Of a stretch of DNA of 64,000 nt, positions 26,052-34,839 are shown piece after piece. The stretch's first letter is position 1. Each line of letters starts with the position of its first letter. A program made the position numbers and the translations under genes. The notes beneath the pieces are model-generated. The model had not been told where the DNA came from and did not search any database. It saw only the letters and a program-made list of their open reading frames with translations. Origin of the DNA: Cupriavidus basilensis OR16 (lineage in GTDB: Bacteria; Pseudomonadota; Gammaproteobacteria; Burkholderiales; Burkholderiaceae); the NCBI RefSeq assembly GCF_000243095.1, contig NZ_AHJE01000069.1:24347-88346 (forward strand), given 5' to 3'.

Positions 26052-26702
26052 TCAGGCACGGCGGGTGAGCACCTTGTCGATCAGGCCGTAGTCCACTGCC
26101 TGGTCGCCGCTCATGAAGTTGTCGCGATCGGTATCGCGGGCAATCTTCTCGACCGGCTGGCCGGTGACTTCCGACAGGATCGTGTTGAGCCGCTCGCGCA
26201 GGTACAGGATCTCGCGGGCCTGGATCTCGATGTCCGAGGCCTGGCCGCGCGCGCCGCCCAGCGGCTGGTGGATCATGATGCGCGAGTTGGGCAGCGCCGA
26301 ACGCTTGCCCTTGGCGCCAGCCGACAGCAGGAATGCACCCATGCTGGCTGCCATGCCCATGCACAGCGTGGCCACGTCCGGCTTGACGAATTGCATGGTG
26401 TCGTAGATGGCGAGGCCAGCCGACACCGAGCCACCCGGCGAGTTGATGTAGAGCGAGATGTCCTTGTCGGGATTCTCGCTTTCCAGGAACAGCAACTGGG
26501 CGACCACCAGGTTAGCGGTCTGGTCGTTGACTTCGCCGACCATGAAAATCAAACGCTCCTTCAACAGGCGCGAATAGATGTCATAGGCGCGCTCGCCCCG
26601 ACCGGACTGCTCAACCACCATCGGCACCAGCCCCAGTCCCTGCGTTTCCAGGGCGGAGGCCTGCGTGGTGGCCAGACGGTCAAGCAAATCATTGCGGGTC
26701 AT
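26052..26702 (-). CDS. clpP: ClpP, proteolytic subunit of the Clp proteases
   Basis: The 216-residue serine peptidase forms the double-ring chamber partnered by ClpX. The nucleophile Ser lies in GMAASMGAFLLSAG, the His in SRIMIHQPLGG and the Asp in ARDTDRDNFMS, so the triad is complete. The N-terminal region before GLVPMVVEQSGRGERAYDIYSRLL is a normal propeptide. The ATG at 26702 follows AGGAGA. It lies 73 bases downstream of tig on the same strand. Confidence 0.97.
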   Translation of the reverse strand: MTRNDLLDRLATTQASALETQGLGLVPMVVEQSGRGERAYDIYSRLLKERLIFMVGEVNDQTANLVVAQLLFLESENPDKDISLYINSPGGSVSAGLAIYDTMQFVKPDVATLCMGMAASMGAFLLSAGAKGKRSALPNSRIMIHQPLGGARGQASDIEIQAREILYLRERLNTILSEVTGQPVEKIARDTDRDNFMSGDQAVDYGLIDKVLTRRA

Positions 26703-26775
26703 GCAAGTTCTCCTGGAGTTCGGTAAGAGACAAGGCTGCGGCCGGCGCGCCATGCGCTCCGGCCACGGGCCAGGC

Positions 26776-28088
26776 TCAAGCCTGCTGAGGCTGGTTGTTG
26801 CCTTCGGCAGTCAGTTCCTCGAAGGACACCGTCTTGTCGGTGACCTTGGCCTTGTCGCACACGAAATTTACCACGTTGTTTTCCAGCACGTAGGCTTCCA
26901 TCTCGGCCAGGCGCTGTTGGTCGCCGTAGTACCAGCGCATGACTTCCTTCGGGTCTTCGTAGCTCTTGGCGAAGTCTTCGATCTCGGCCTTGATCTGGTC
27001 TGCCTTGGCGTCCAGGCCGTGGGCCTTGACGATCTCGGCCAGGATCAGGCCCAGCTTGACGCGGCGCTCGGCTTGCTGCGTGAACATTTCGGCCGGGATG
27101 GGCATGTCCTTGGCGTTCGGCATGCCACGTTGTTCCAGGTCGCGGCGAGCCATTTCCACCAGGCGCTCCTGGTCTTGCTCGATCAGGGCCTTCGGCACTT
27201 CCAGCTCGCTCGCCTTGAGCAGCGCGTCCATGACCTGGTCCTTCAGCATGGCGTGCGTGCGGCGCTTGACTTCGCGCTCCAGGTTTTCGCGGATGTCGGC
27301 GCGCATCTTCTCGACGCTGCCATCGGCGATGCCCAGCGACTTGGCGAACTCGTCGTTCACTTCCGGCAGGTGCGCCCACTCGATCTTCTTGAGCGTGATG
27401 GTGAACTCGGCAGTCTTGCCGGCCACGTCCTTGCCGTGATAGTCCTCGGGGAACGCCAGCGGGAAGGTCTTGCTTTCGCCAACCTTCAGGCCCTGGGCAG
27501 CTTGCTCGAACTCGGGCAGCATGCGGCCTTCGCCCAGCACGAAGCCGAAATCGTCAGCCTTGCCACCGGGGAATTCCACGCCGTCGATCTTGCCGACGAA
27601 GTCCAGGGTCACGCGGTCGCCGTTCTGGGCGGCCACTTCTGCGCCGCCGTCGCCGTGCTCGCCGGCTTCGCCACGGGTGTGGTAGTGCACGCGCTGCTTG
27701 CGCAGGATGTCGATGGTCTTGTCGACTTCGGCATCGGTGATTTCGGTCTTGGTGCGGGTCACTTCGGCGCCAGCCAGGTCACCCAGCTTGACTTCCGGAT
27801 AGACCTCGAAGGTCGCGTCGAAGGCCACTTCGTCTTCGCTCACGCCGTCGGTCTTGACTTCGAACTTGGGCTGGCCGGCAACCTTGACGTCTTGTTCTTT
27901 GGTGATGTCGAAGAACTTGCGGGCAGCCTTGTCGAAGCGCACTTCGAACTCGACTTGCTGGCCGTATTGCTTCTCGACCATCTTCATCGGTACCTTGCCG
28001 GGACGGAAACCGGACATCTTCACCGTCTTCGACAGGCGAACCAGACGGTTCGGTCCAGTTTGCCAAGGTTTTCAATGACATTCGACAT
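26776..28088 (-). pseudogene. tig: Trigger factor; N-terminal deletion with frameshift
   Basis: Trigger factor is the ribosome-bound chaperone and prolyl isomerase. The start MSNVIENLGKLDR (ATG at 28088) is as in relatives, but the frame then runs to a stop. The correct frame resumes at RLSKTVKMSGFRPGKVP. About 20 residues of the ribosome-binding domain are missing in between, with a frame change. The ribosome-contact motif GFRPGKVP is kept, as are the FKBP-type PPIase domain (NGDRVTLDFVGKIDGVEF) and the C-terminal arms. A product starting at the internal ATG near 28023 would be 415 residues and lack the N-terminal strand. The gene heads the tig-clpP unit. Confidence 0.93.
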
Positions 28089-28313
28089 GGTCGTTGATCC
28101 AATCCAGAGTGTTGTTGTGTTCGTAAGCGCACCCCGCTCGCGTGCCCGAGAAGACACAGGCAAAGCGACGGCAAATGCCGATACCCGGCACGCGAACCGC
28201 ATCGCACGCTGCGGATACGCGCAAAAAATCGCGTTTCCAGAGCATCCGGGCGCAGGTCCGCGCAAACGGAAAACGGGCATTATCGCACGGTTTTCATTCG
28301 GTTCCGGCAGTTT

Positions 28314-30247
28314 TTACCCGGGAACCGGCTCGGCGGGCACATCGCCGCTTGCCACGGTCCCCTGGCGCAAGGCGCGTACCAGCAGCCGCGCCGGATCGAT
28401 GGCCTCGGCCAGATCGAGCTCAAGCGGCAAAGGCTCCCCTTCGATCTGGCAGGCCAGCAATTCCGCCCCCAATGCGGCCCATGTGAGGCCGCGCGAGCCA
28501 TATGCAAGTGCCGCGTAGAGTCCTGGCAGCCGAGGGATATCCCTTAGGCGCGCCCCGCTGAGCGCTGCGGCGTCCCGCGCCGCCTGAACCTCGTCGGGCA
28601 CGCGGCCGATCAGCGGCAGGCGGTTGTGCGAGACGCTGCGCACGCCAACGTACCCTTTGAGCGTTGCCGGATCCAGGCCGGCGGCCGAGCCCGCAAGCGC
28701 CGGCAGCAACGCGCCAAGCCGGGCCAGGTTCTCGGCATGCACCGCCGGGCGCGCGTCCAGCGCGCCGGAATCCTGCGGATCCGGCTCGTAGCTGGAGCCG
28801 ACGCGCGCGGTGCCGTCGGCGGCGCGCGGCAGCAGGTAGCCGGTGCCGGTGACCACGCAATCGGGCCATTCGCCAAGCCGCGCCAGCGCTGCCGGCTCCA
28901 GCGTGGTGAGCTGGCCGCGCACCCGGTCGATCGTCATATGGCGCGGCGCGAGCAAGCGCAGCGCTTCGTATGCGTTGGCCACCACTACCACCGGCGCCGC
29001 GGCCATCACCGTACCCGCCGCGTCCAGCGCTTGCCAGCCATCCGCGACACGGGCCAGCCGCGCGACCCGGCTGCCGTAGCGGGCCGTCACCGCCGCCCCG
29101 GCCCGCGCCAGCTGCGCGCGGCAGATCTCGGGCGGTGGCGCCCAGCCGCCCTGCCCGAACCACAGCCCGCCGTGGGGCACCGGCGCGCCATGCCGGGCCG
29201 CGGCTTCCTCGGCGCTCATCCAGCGCGCGAACGCCTCGGGAAAGCCCAGGGCGGCGAGGGCCGCCTGCTGGATCCGGGCGTCCTGCGCGCCGGCGCCGGT
29301 CTGCAGCACGCCGCAGCCTGCCAGCCAGGCGCATGCCCGCCGCCGCTGGCCGCGGCGCGATGGGCTGAGGTCAGTTGCGCCGGGCCGTCATGGGCATCGA
29401 ACAAGGTCACGCGCCAGCCGCGCGCGGCCAGCCGCTCCGTGACCGCGCAGCCGGCCAGGCCGGCACCGACGACGATCGCGTGCCGCTCGGGCCACGCGGC
29501 GGCGGGCGGCGGCGGCTGCCGCCGCGTGCCGCGCATGACAGGGAAGCGCGCCACGGTCATCGGTGGCTCGCTGCCGAATCCTGGCACTGAGCTGACCGCG
29601 AAGCCGGCCGCCTGCAAACCCCGCTGGAAGACGCTATCCGCCACGTGCGTGGCCAGCGTGGCCTCCGGACGGGCCAGCCGGGCCAGCCGCTTCATCAATT
29701 GCGGCTGCCACATATCGGGATTGCGCGCAGGCGAAAAACCGTCCAGGTAAAACGCATCCGCGCCCAGCACCAGCCGCGGCAGCACGGCGTCGATATCACC
29801 GAACGCCAGCGTCAGCGCAACCGCCCCGCCCTCGAATTCCAGCCGGTGCAGGCCGGGCAATGCCAGTGGCCACGCGGCCCTCAGTTCGGCGGCCAGCGGC
29901 GCGAACTCCGCCAACGCGTCAAGGCTGGCGTGCACTGCGGCAAGCCCCTCGCTGGTAAACGGATGCGTCTCCACCGACACAAAATGCAGCCGCCGGCAAC
30001 GCCGGGGATCGTCCCGCCATGCCTGCCAGGTGGCCAGGAAATTCAGCCCCAGGCCGAAACCGGCCTCCAGGATCACGAACTGGTCGCGCCCGCCCCAGGC
30101 CTGCGGCAAGCCAGTGCCGGCCAGGAAGACGTGGCGCGCCCTCTGCAAACCCGCCGCGCCATCGCGGTAGACCTCGTCGTAGCGCGGCGAGTATGGCGAG
30201 CCTGAGGCGGAAAAAACGGGCTCGGCGAGATCTAGGGCGCGGGACAT
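28314..30247 (-). pseudogene. mnmC: Bifunctional tRNA 5-methylaminomethyl-2-thiouridine enzyme MnmC; internal deletion and frameshift
   Basis: MnmC finishes the mnm5s2U modification at the tRNA wobble position. The N-terminal methyltransferase (from ATG 30247) has LEAGFGLGLNFLATW and the catalytic-loop stretch FYLDGFSPARNPDMW. The FAD oxidase domain begins with VVGAGLAGCAVTERLA. After DAHDGPAQLTSAHRAA the frame is lost near 29330; the rest continues from about 29309 in another frame (VVVANAYEALRLL, then VGVRSVSHNRLPLIG and YGSRGLTWAALGAELLA). Roughly 50-60 residues between are missing. The final part is open to the stop at 28314. It is divergent from rlmJ with a 250-base spacer. Confidence 0.9.
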
Positions 30248-30497
30248 TGACAAGGGGGACAAGAGCACTGAGGTCGGGGAAATCAGGAATGCGGCGGGGA
30301 CGCGTCGGACGCGAAATGCATCGGAGCTGGAGGATGGCAAAGGCGCCGGCAAGCGCCCGCCAGGCGAGTCCTCCGGCATGCCGCCGGCCCGCCCCAAAGC
30401 CTGGCGATGGTAGCATAGCGCCCTGTGCCGCCGGCCCATCCAGGCCGGCACCCGCACGCCTCGCCCGCACGCCTCGCACGCCCTTTCCCGCCTCGCC
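30248..30497. other. Divergent spacer, mnmC / rlmJ
   Basis: These 250 GC-rich bases separate two divergent rRNA/tRNA modification genes and must hold both promoters. I see no clear sigma-70 boxes or operators. Confidence 0.3.
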
Positions 30498-31355
30498 ATG
30501 CTCAGCTATCGTCACGCCTTCCACGCCGGCAACCACGCCGACGTTCTCAAACACGCCATCGTGGTCCAGTTGCTGGAGCAGTTGAGCCAGAAAGACAAGC
30601 CCTTCTGGTATATCGACACGCACGCCGGCGCCGGGCTGTACGCGCTCGATCATGCCTACGCGCAGAAAAAGGGCGAGTTCGAGACCGGCATCGCCCGCCT
30701 TTGGCAGGCCGCCGCCGCCAAGCGCCCCATGCCGACCCTGGTCGAGGATTACCTGGAACAGGTACGCACGCTAAACCCCGATGGCAACCTGAAACACTAC
30801 CCCGGCTCGCCCTGGCTCGCCTGGCAGATGCTGCGCGACGCCGACCGCCTGCGCCTGTTCGAGATGCACAGCACGGAGATCCAGGTGCTGCGCGACAACT
30901 TCCGCGGCGCCGGCCGCCGCGTCATGCTGTATGACGGTGACGGCTTTACCGGCATCAATGCCATCCTGCCGCCACCGCCGCGCCGCGCGCTGGTGCTGAT
31001 CGATCCGTCGTACGAAGACAAGCAGGACTACGGCCGTGTGGTGCGCAGCCTGCAGGATTGCCTGCAGCGCTTTGCCACCGGCATGTACGCCATCTGGTAT
31101 CCCGAGGTACAGCGCCGCGAGTCCGTGCAGTTGCCGGTGCAGCTGAAAAAGCTGCCGCTCAAGAGCTGGCTGCACGTCAGCCTGCGCGTCAAGCACCCGG
31201 TAGCCGGCGGGCTGGGCCTGCACGGCAGCGGCATGTTCATCGTCAACCCGCCATGGCGCCTGAAGGAAACCCTGGAGGCGGCCATGCCCGCCCTGGTGAC
31301 GATGCTGCGCCAGGATGACGGCGCCGGGTTCACGCTGGAAGCGCAGGAAAGCTGA
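30498..31355 (+). CDS. rlmJ: 23S rRNA (adenine-2030-N6)-methyltransferase RlmJ
   Basis: RlmJ methylates A2030 of 23S rRNA. The 285-residue protein starts with the diagnostic MLSYRHAFHAGNHADVLKH, has WYIDTHAGAG for S-adenosylmethionine binding, and the catalytic motif LIDPSYEDKQDY (DPPY-like). The C-terminal GSGMFIVNPPW is also typical. The frame is intact. Confidence 0.94.
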   Translation: MLSYRHAFHAGNHADVLKHAIVVQLLEQLSQKDKPFWYIDTHAGAGLYALDHAYAQKKGEFETGIARLWQAAAAKRPMPTLVEDYLEQVRTLNPDGNLKHYPGSPWLAWQMLRDADRLRLFEMHSTEIQVLRDNFRGAGRRVMLYDGDGFTGINAILPPPPRRALVLIDPSYEDKQDYGRVVRSLQDCLQRFATGMYAIWYPEVQRRESVQLPVQLKKLPLKSWLHVSLRVKHPVAGGLGLHGSGMFIVNPPWRLKETLEAAMPALVTMLRQDDGAGFTLEAQES

Positions 31356-31468
31356 TCTTCTTCGCGCCGGCGGCCCGCTGGCGAGAAAGAAGCACTTTGG
31401 CCCTGCGGCGGCCATCCTCCATACTGGTGATTCGCATTGGCATGCGGCACCGTCATGGAGACCCGCTC

Positions 31469-32074
31469 ATGTGCATCAACTACGCGCCCGCGCAGGCTGC
31501 CCTGCTCCGCGACGTATTTGGCGTTACCTGCCCGGTGCAGGAGTGGCCGCCGCAGACGTGGCCCGACTATGCGGCGCCGCTGCTTGTCTCGGACCATGAG
31601 CGCCAACGGCGATGCCTGGTCGGCACGTTCGGGATGGTCCCCAGAAAACGCATTCCGCCGGGCGTGGCCAAGTTCGACACCACCAACGCGCGCTCGGAAT
31701 CGGTAGGCGAAAAACGCACGTTCTCCCCGGCCTGGAAAAGCGGCCAGCTCTGCCTGGTACCCGCCACGTGCTTCTACGAGCCCGGCTATGAAACCGGCAA
31801 GGCGTTGCGCTGGCGCATCTGGCTGAAAGATGACGCCCCGATGGCGATAGCCGGGCTCTGGCGCGCGTGGCCAGGCGAGCACCCCTTGATGAGCCGGTTC
31901 CATGCGCCAGGCAAGGAAAAAAGGATGATCGTGATCGTGCCGCCGAACGAGTGGGACGATTGGCTGAACTGCCGGGATACGGAACTGGCGCGCAGCTTCC
32001 TGCGCCCTTATGCCGCAGACAAGATGGCAGCGGAGCCCGCACCGCTGCCGCCTCGCGCGGCGGAGGCGTCGTGA
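31469..32074 (+). CDS. SOS-response-associated peptidase, HMCES/YedK family
   Basis: YedK/HMCES proteins crosslink to abasic sites in single-stranded DNA through Cys2 and so protect replication forks. The protein begins MCINYAP, exposing Cys2 after Met removal. It has the conserved TTNARSE motif, the CLVPATCFYEP block and the FHAPGKEKRMIVIVP block with the active-site His. The reading passes from LWRAWPGE to HPLMSRFHAP. A second copy at 54.3-54.8 kb carries about 17 more residues here (AETFSFTMLTVNSDK), a beta-strand found across the family, so this copy seems to have lost them in frame. No SOS box is seen upstream. Confidence 0.88.
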   Translation: MCINYAPAQAALLRDVFGVTCPVQEWPPQTWPDYAAPLLVSDHERQRRCLVGTFGMVPRKRIPPGVAKFDTTNARSESVGEKRTFSPAWKSGQLCLVPATCFYEPGYETGKALRWRIWLKDDAPMAIAGLWRAWPGEHPLMSRFHAPGKEKRMIVIVPPNEWDDWLNCRDTELARSFLRPYAADKMAAEPAPLPPRAAEAS

Positions 32075-32134
32075 CAGGCGAGCGCCCGCGCGATCGGAAC
32101 CACCAAGGAAGGAAGCACCGTCAGGAGATGGTGG

Positions 32135-32386
32135 TCAGGAGATGGTGTACCGGTTCTGCCGGCTACGGGAATAGAGCTCGCGCGCGAGCTCAAGGATGTG
32201 GTCGCGGTGGCGGTCGAATGCCTCCAGCACGGCGGGCTCGTCCGGGCGCAACTCGGGGCTGAGGCTGGAGAGTACCGCGCGGTCGACCTCGAAGGAGATC
32301 TCACGCGAACTGTCGTAGCCCCAAAAACACACGCAATGCCTGGATGGGTCGTAACTCCGGCTGGGATTAGGAAAATTAAGTGCCAT
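32135..32386 (-). CDS. DUF1488 family small protein
   Basis: The 83-residue protein starts MALNFPNPSRSYD and contains CVCFWGYDSSREISFEV, the hallmark of DUF1488, a family of small cytoplasmic proteins of unknown role common in Burkholderiaceae. It is a stand-alone gene converging on the HMCES gene. Confidence 0.8.
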   Translation of the reverse strand: MALNFPNPSRSYDPSRHCVCFWGYDSSREISFEVDRAVLSSLSPELRPDEPAVLEAFDRHRDHILELARELYSRSRQNRYTIS

Positions 32387-32581
32387 ATCCCTATCCTAGT
32401 CCGATTCGCCCCCCTCCGTACGGTATAGAAGACGGGGCTGCCGTATTTGTGCCGGACTCAGCAATTACTCCCTTAAAAAAGACTGGAAAGAACCGCTTCC
32501 TCCTGTCGCTCCACCCACGATGTGGCCGCTTTGCACTGCCCGGACATGACGCGACATATGCGTTGGGAAGACCAGATCTAA

Positions 32582-32968
32582 GCATCTTCTACTTCGTCCG
32601 CGAACAGCCAGACCGTACGATTCCTGCAACGCAAGGTCCGCGCGCTGCGCGAGCGGTTGCACGCCACGCAGAGCGAGCTGGACCGCTACCGCGACATGCA
32701 TGCCGCCGCCATGGAGGCGTTGCGCCAGGCCGAGGTGACGCCGGCCGAAGACACCGGGCGGCTACGCGCCGAAGGCGAAGCCCTGCAGATGCGGCACCGT
32801 GCCTACAAGCTGCTGGTCGAGCATTACGCCCGGGCCGGCACGCCCATCGACCTGGCCGTCTTCGCCAGGCAGCGCCGCCAGGTCCTCCAGCACATCCTGT
32901 TCCAGCAACGCCGCGGGGTGGCCGTGGCGCAGATCAGGGTCGACGATATCGCCTTCCTGCTCCGCTAA
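32582..32968 (+). CDS. Hypothetical coiled-coil protein, start uncertain
   Basis: The frame is open from just after a TAA at 32579. Its sequence is protein-like: VRFLQRKVRALRERLHATQ and RLRAEGEALQMRHRAYKLLVEHYARAG predict long charged helices, probably a coiled coil, and the end is RVDDIAFLLR. No ATG lies near the beginning; a TTG at 32657 is the first usual alternative start. A strong terminator follows at 33058, which supports a real gene. I do not recognise the family. Confidence 0.5.
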   Translation, partial: ASSTSSANSQTVRFLQRKVRALRERLHATQSELDRYRDMHAAAMEALRQAEVTPAEDTGRLRAEGEALQMRHRAYKLLVEHYARAGTPIDLAVFARQRRQVLQHILFQQRRGVAVAQIRVDDIAFLLR

Positions 32969-33057
32969 TCCCATCGCCGGAGGGGAAAGAGAATCCGACG
33001 CCCATTGCGACAATCGCGAGCCAGCCGGATCCGCTTACACCGGCTGCGCTTTCAAAG

Positions 33058-33086
33058 GCCCGCGCAATGCGCGGGCTTTCTTTTTT
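33058..33086 (+). terminator. Rho-independent terminator
   Basis: GCCCGCGC pairs with GCGCGGGC around AAT (33058-33076), followed by TTTCTTTTTT. It ends the preceding coiled-coil gene. Confidence 0.88.
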
Positions 33087-33134
33087 GTGCCGGCGGGCGG
33101 GCTCAATGTAGCCATTGACGAACATTGCCCGCGC

Positions 33135-33155
33135 AAATGATAATACGTCGCATTT
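33135..33155. promoter_or_regulatory. Fur-box-like site before the ECF sigma gene
   Basis: AAATGATAATACGTCGCATTT has inverted ends (AAATG/CATTT) and the AATGATAAT core of Fur sites. It lies 28 bases before the ECF sigma start. Iron control of FecI-type sigma genes by Fur is well established; binding here is inferred. Confidence 0.55.
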
Positions 33156-33182
33156 ACAACCAACCGCAGCCGCGCGCACGCC

Positions 33183-33686
33183 ATGCCGTCACATCCTTCG
33201 CGCGCATTCGGCTTGTTCGCCTACTACGAGGAACTGGTCGGCACCTGGACCCGCAAGCTGAGCAATCGGCATGCCGCCGAGGACCTGACCCAGGACGCGC
33301 TGCTCAAACTGCTGGAAAGCAAGGGCAGCCCGCCCGAGCATCCCCGCGCCTACCTGCACCAGACTGCCCGTCACCTCGCCATCGACACTTACCGGCGCGA
33401 AGGCGGCCGGGAGACGCTCCCGCTTGACAGCATCGACTCGCATCCCGCAAGCTCCGGCGACCCCGAAGCTGCGCTCCATGCTGTCCAGCTGGCCGCCGCG
33501 CTCGAGCAAGCGCTGGCCGAGCTGCCGCTCAAATGCCGTCAGGTTTTTGTCTGGCAACGCCTCGAAGGCCTCTCGCAGCAAGACATCGCCGAGCGCCTTC
33601 GGGTATCGAAGAACATGGTCGAGAAAACCATGATCCGCACGATGCGCCATCTGCGCGACCGGCTCGGCCCGCAAGCACCCCATTGA
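33183..33686 (+). CDS. ECF sigma factor, FecI-like
   Basis: This 167-residue sigma factor would direct transcription of the TonB receptor gene downstream when relieved by its FecR partner. Region 2 is visible as LSNRHAAEDLTQDALLKLLE and region 4 as LPLKCRQVFVWQRLEGLSQQDIAERL followed by a recognition helix. There is no extra C-terminal domain. It sits 69 bases before fecR and behind a Fur-like box, the standard iron-siderophore layout. Confidence 0.9.
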   Translation: MPSHPSRAFGLFAYYEELVGTWTRKLSNRHAAEDLTQDALLKLLESKGSPPEHPRAYLHQTARHLAIDTYRREGGRETLPLDSIDSHPASSGDPEAALHAVQLAAALEQALAELPLKCRQVFVWQRLEGLSQQDIAERLRVSKNMVEKTMIRTMRHLRDRLGPQAPH

Positions 33687-33755
33687 GTACCGCGCCTTGA
33701 TCCAGGCACCTGCCCCCTCCCCTTTGCCCACCACCCGCCTTGGGGCCACGCTCCC

Positions 33756-34729
33756 ATGACGACGCCGGATGCACCCCGCGAAACCGCGGCGCGCTGGTTT
33801 GCGCGCGCCTGCGATGGCTCGCTCAGCGAGCAGGACCGCGTCGAGATGGCGGCATGGCTCGACGCCAGCCCCGTGCACCGGGCCGAATACACGGCGCTGG
33901 AGCGCATCTGGCAAGCAGCAGGCGCGCTCGACCCGGAGCGCCTGCGCGCCCTGGCGCAAGCCCCTGCACCGGTCGCCGCCCGAGGCTCGCGACCCGCCAT
34001 GCGCGCCACAATGATGGCCGGCATCTGCGCGGTGGCCGTCGGCGCCGCATGGTTCGCCGCGAGCAGGCAGCGCCCGGCCCGGCAGCCTATATGGCCAGCT
34101 TCAGCACAGCCCCCGGCGAGCGGCAGCGCGTGACGCTGCCCGATGGCTCCGTCGTCGAGCTCAATACGCGCACACGGCTATCGGTACGCTTTGAACCGGG
34201 CCTGCGCGCCGTGACGCTAGCCGACGGCGAGGCCATGTTCGAGGTCGCCCACGCCAACGAGCGGCCCTTCGTGGTTGATGCCGGCAGTGGCACCGTCACG
34301 GTCACCGGCACCCGCTTCGACGTGCGCCGCGACGGCGCCGAGGTCGCGGTCGCGGTCGAATCGGGGTCGGTGGGCGTGCAAGGCCGCAGCGCAGCGCCGT
34401 CTGCCGCGCACCTGTCGGCCGGCCTCGGCACGCGCATCGCCGGCGATGGCCGGGTCGCGCCCGCGGCAGCCGTCGATCTCGGTGCCGCCATGGCCTGGCG
34501 CGAAGGCAAGCTGCTGTTCAAGGACCAGCCGCTGTCGCTGGTGGCCGCCGAGGTTTCGCGATATCGGCGCAGCCCGGTCAGGATCAGCGACGCCGGCACC
34601 GGCGCGCTGCGCCTGAGCAGCGTGTTCCGTGCCGATGATACCGACGCCCTGCTCGCCGCCCTGCCACGGTTCCTGCCAGTGGGTGTGCGCACCCTTGCCG
34701 ACGGCAGCACGGAAATATTCTCGCGCTAG
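33756..34729 (+). pseudogene. FecR-type anti-sigma regulator, frameshifted
   Basis: FecR carries the signal from the outer-membrane receptor to the ECF sigma factor. The N-terminal cytoplasmic DUF4880 domain (AARWFARACDGSLSEQD, MAAWLDASPVHRAEYTALERIW) and a transmembrane segment (MMAGICAVAVGAAWFAA) are in the first frame. Near 34070-34090 the frame changes, and the periplasmic FecR domain follows (RQRVTLPDGSVVELNTRTRL, VTVTGTRFDVR) down to the C-terminal STN-like part. A one- or two-base indel is enough to explain it. Confidence 0.82.
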
Positions 34730-34839
34730 ATTCAGGTTTTTGCTCCGCGTTTCGTCTTCTCCCCGAGCGTGCCCGCCCCCTGCGGGCAGGTATCCCGTAT
34801 CCCTTTACGCCGATCCGGCTTATCCGAGAAGACCCCGAC

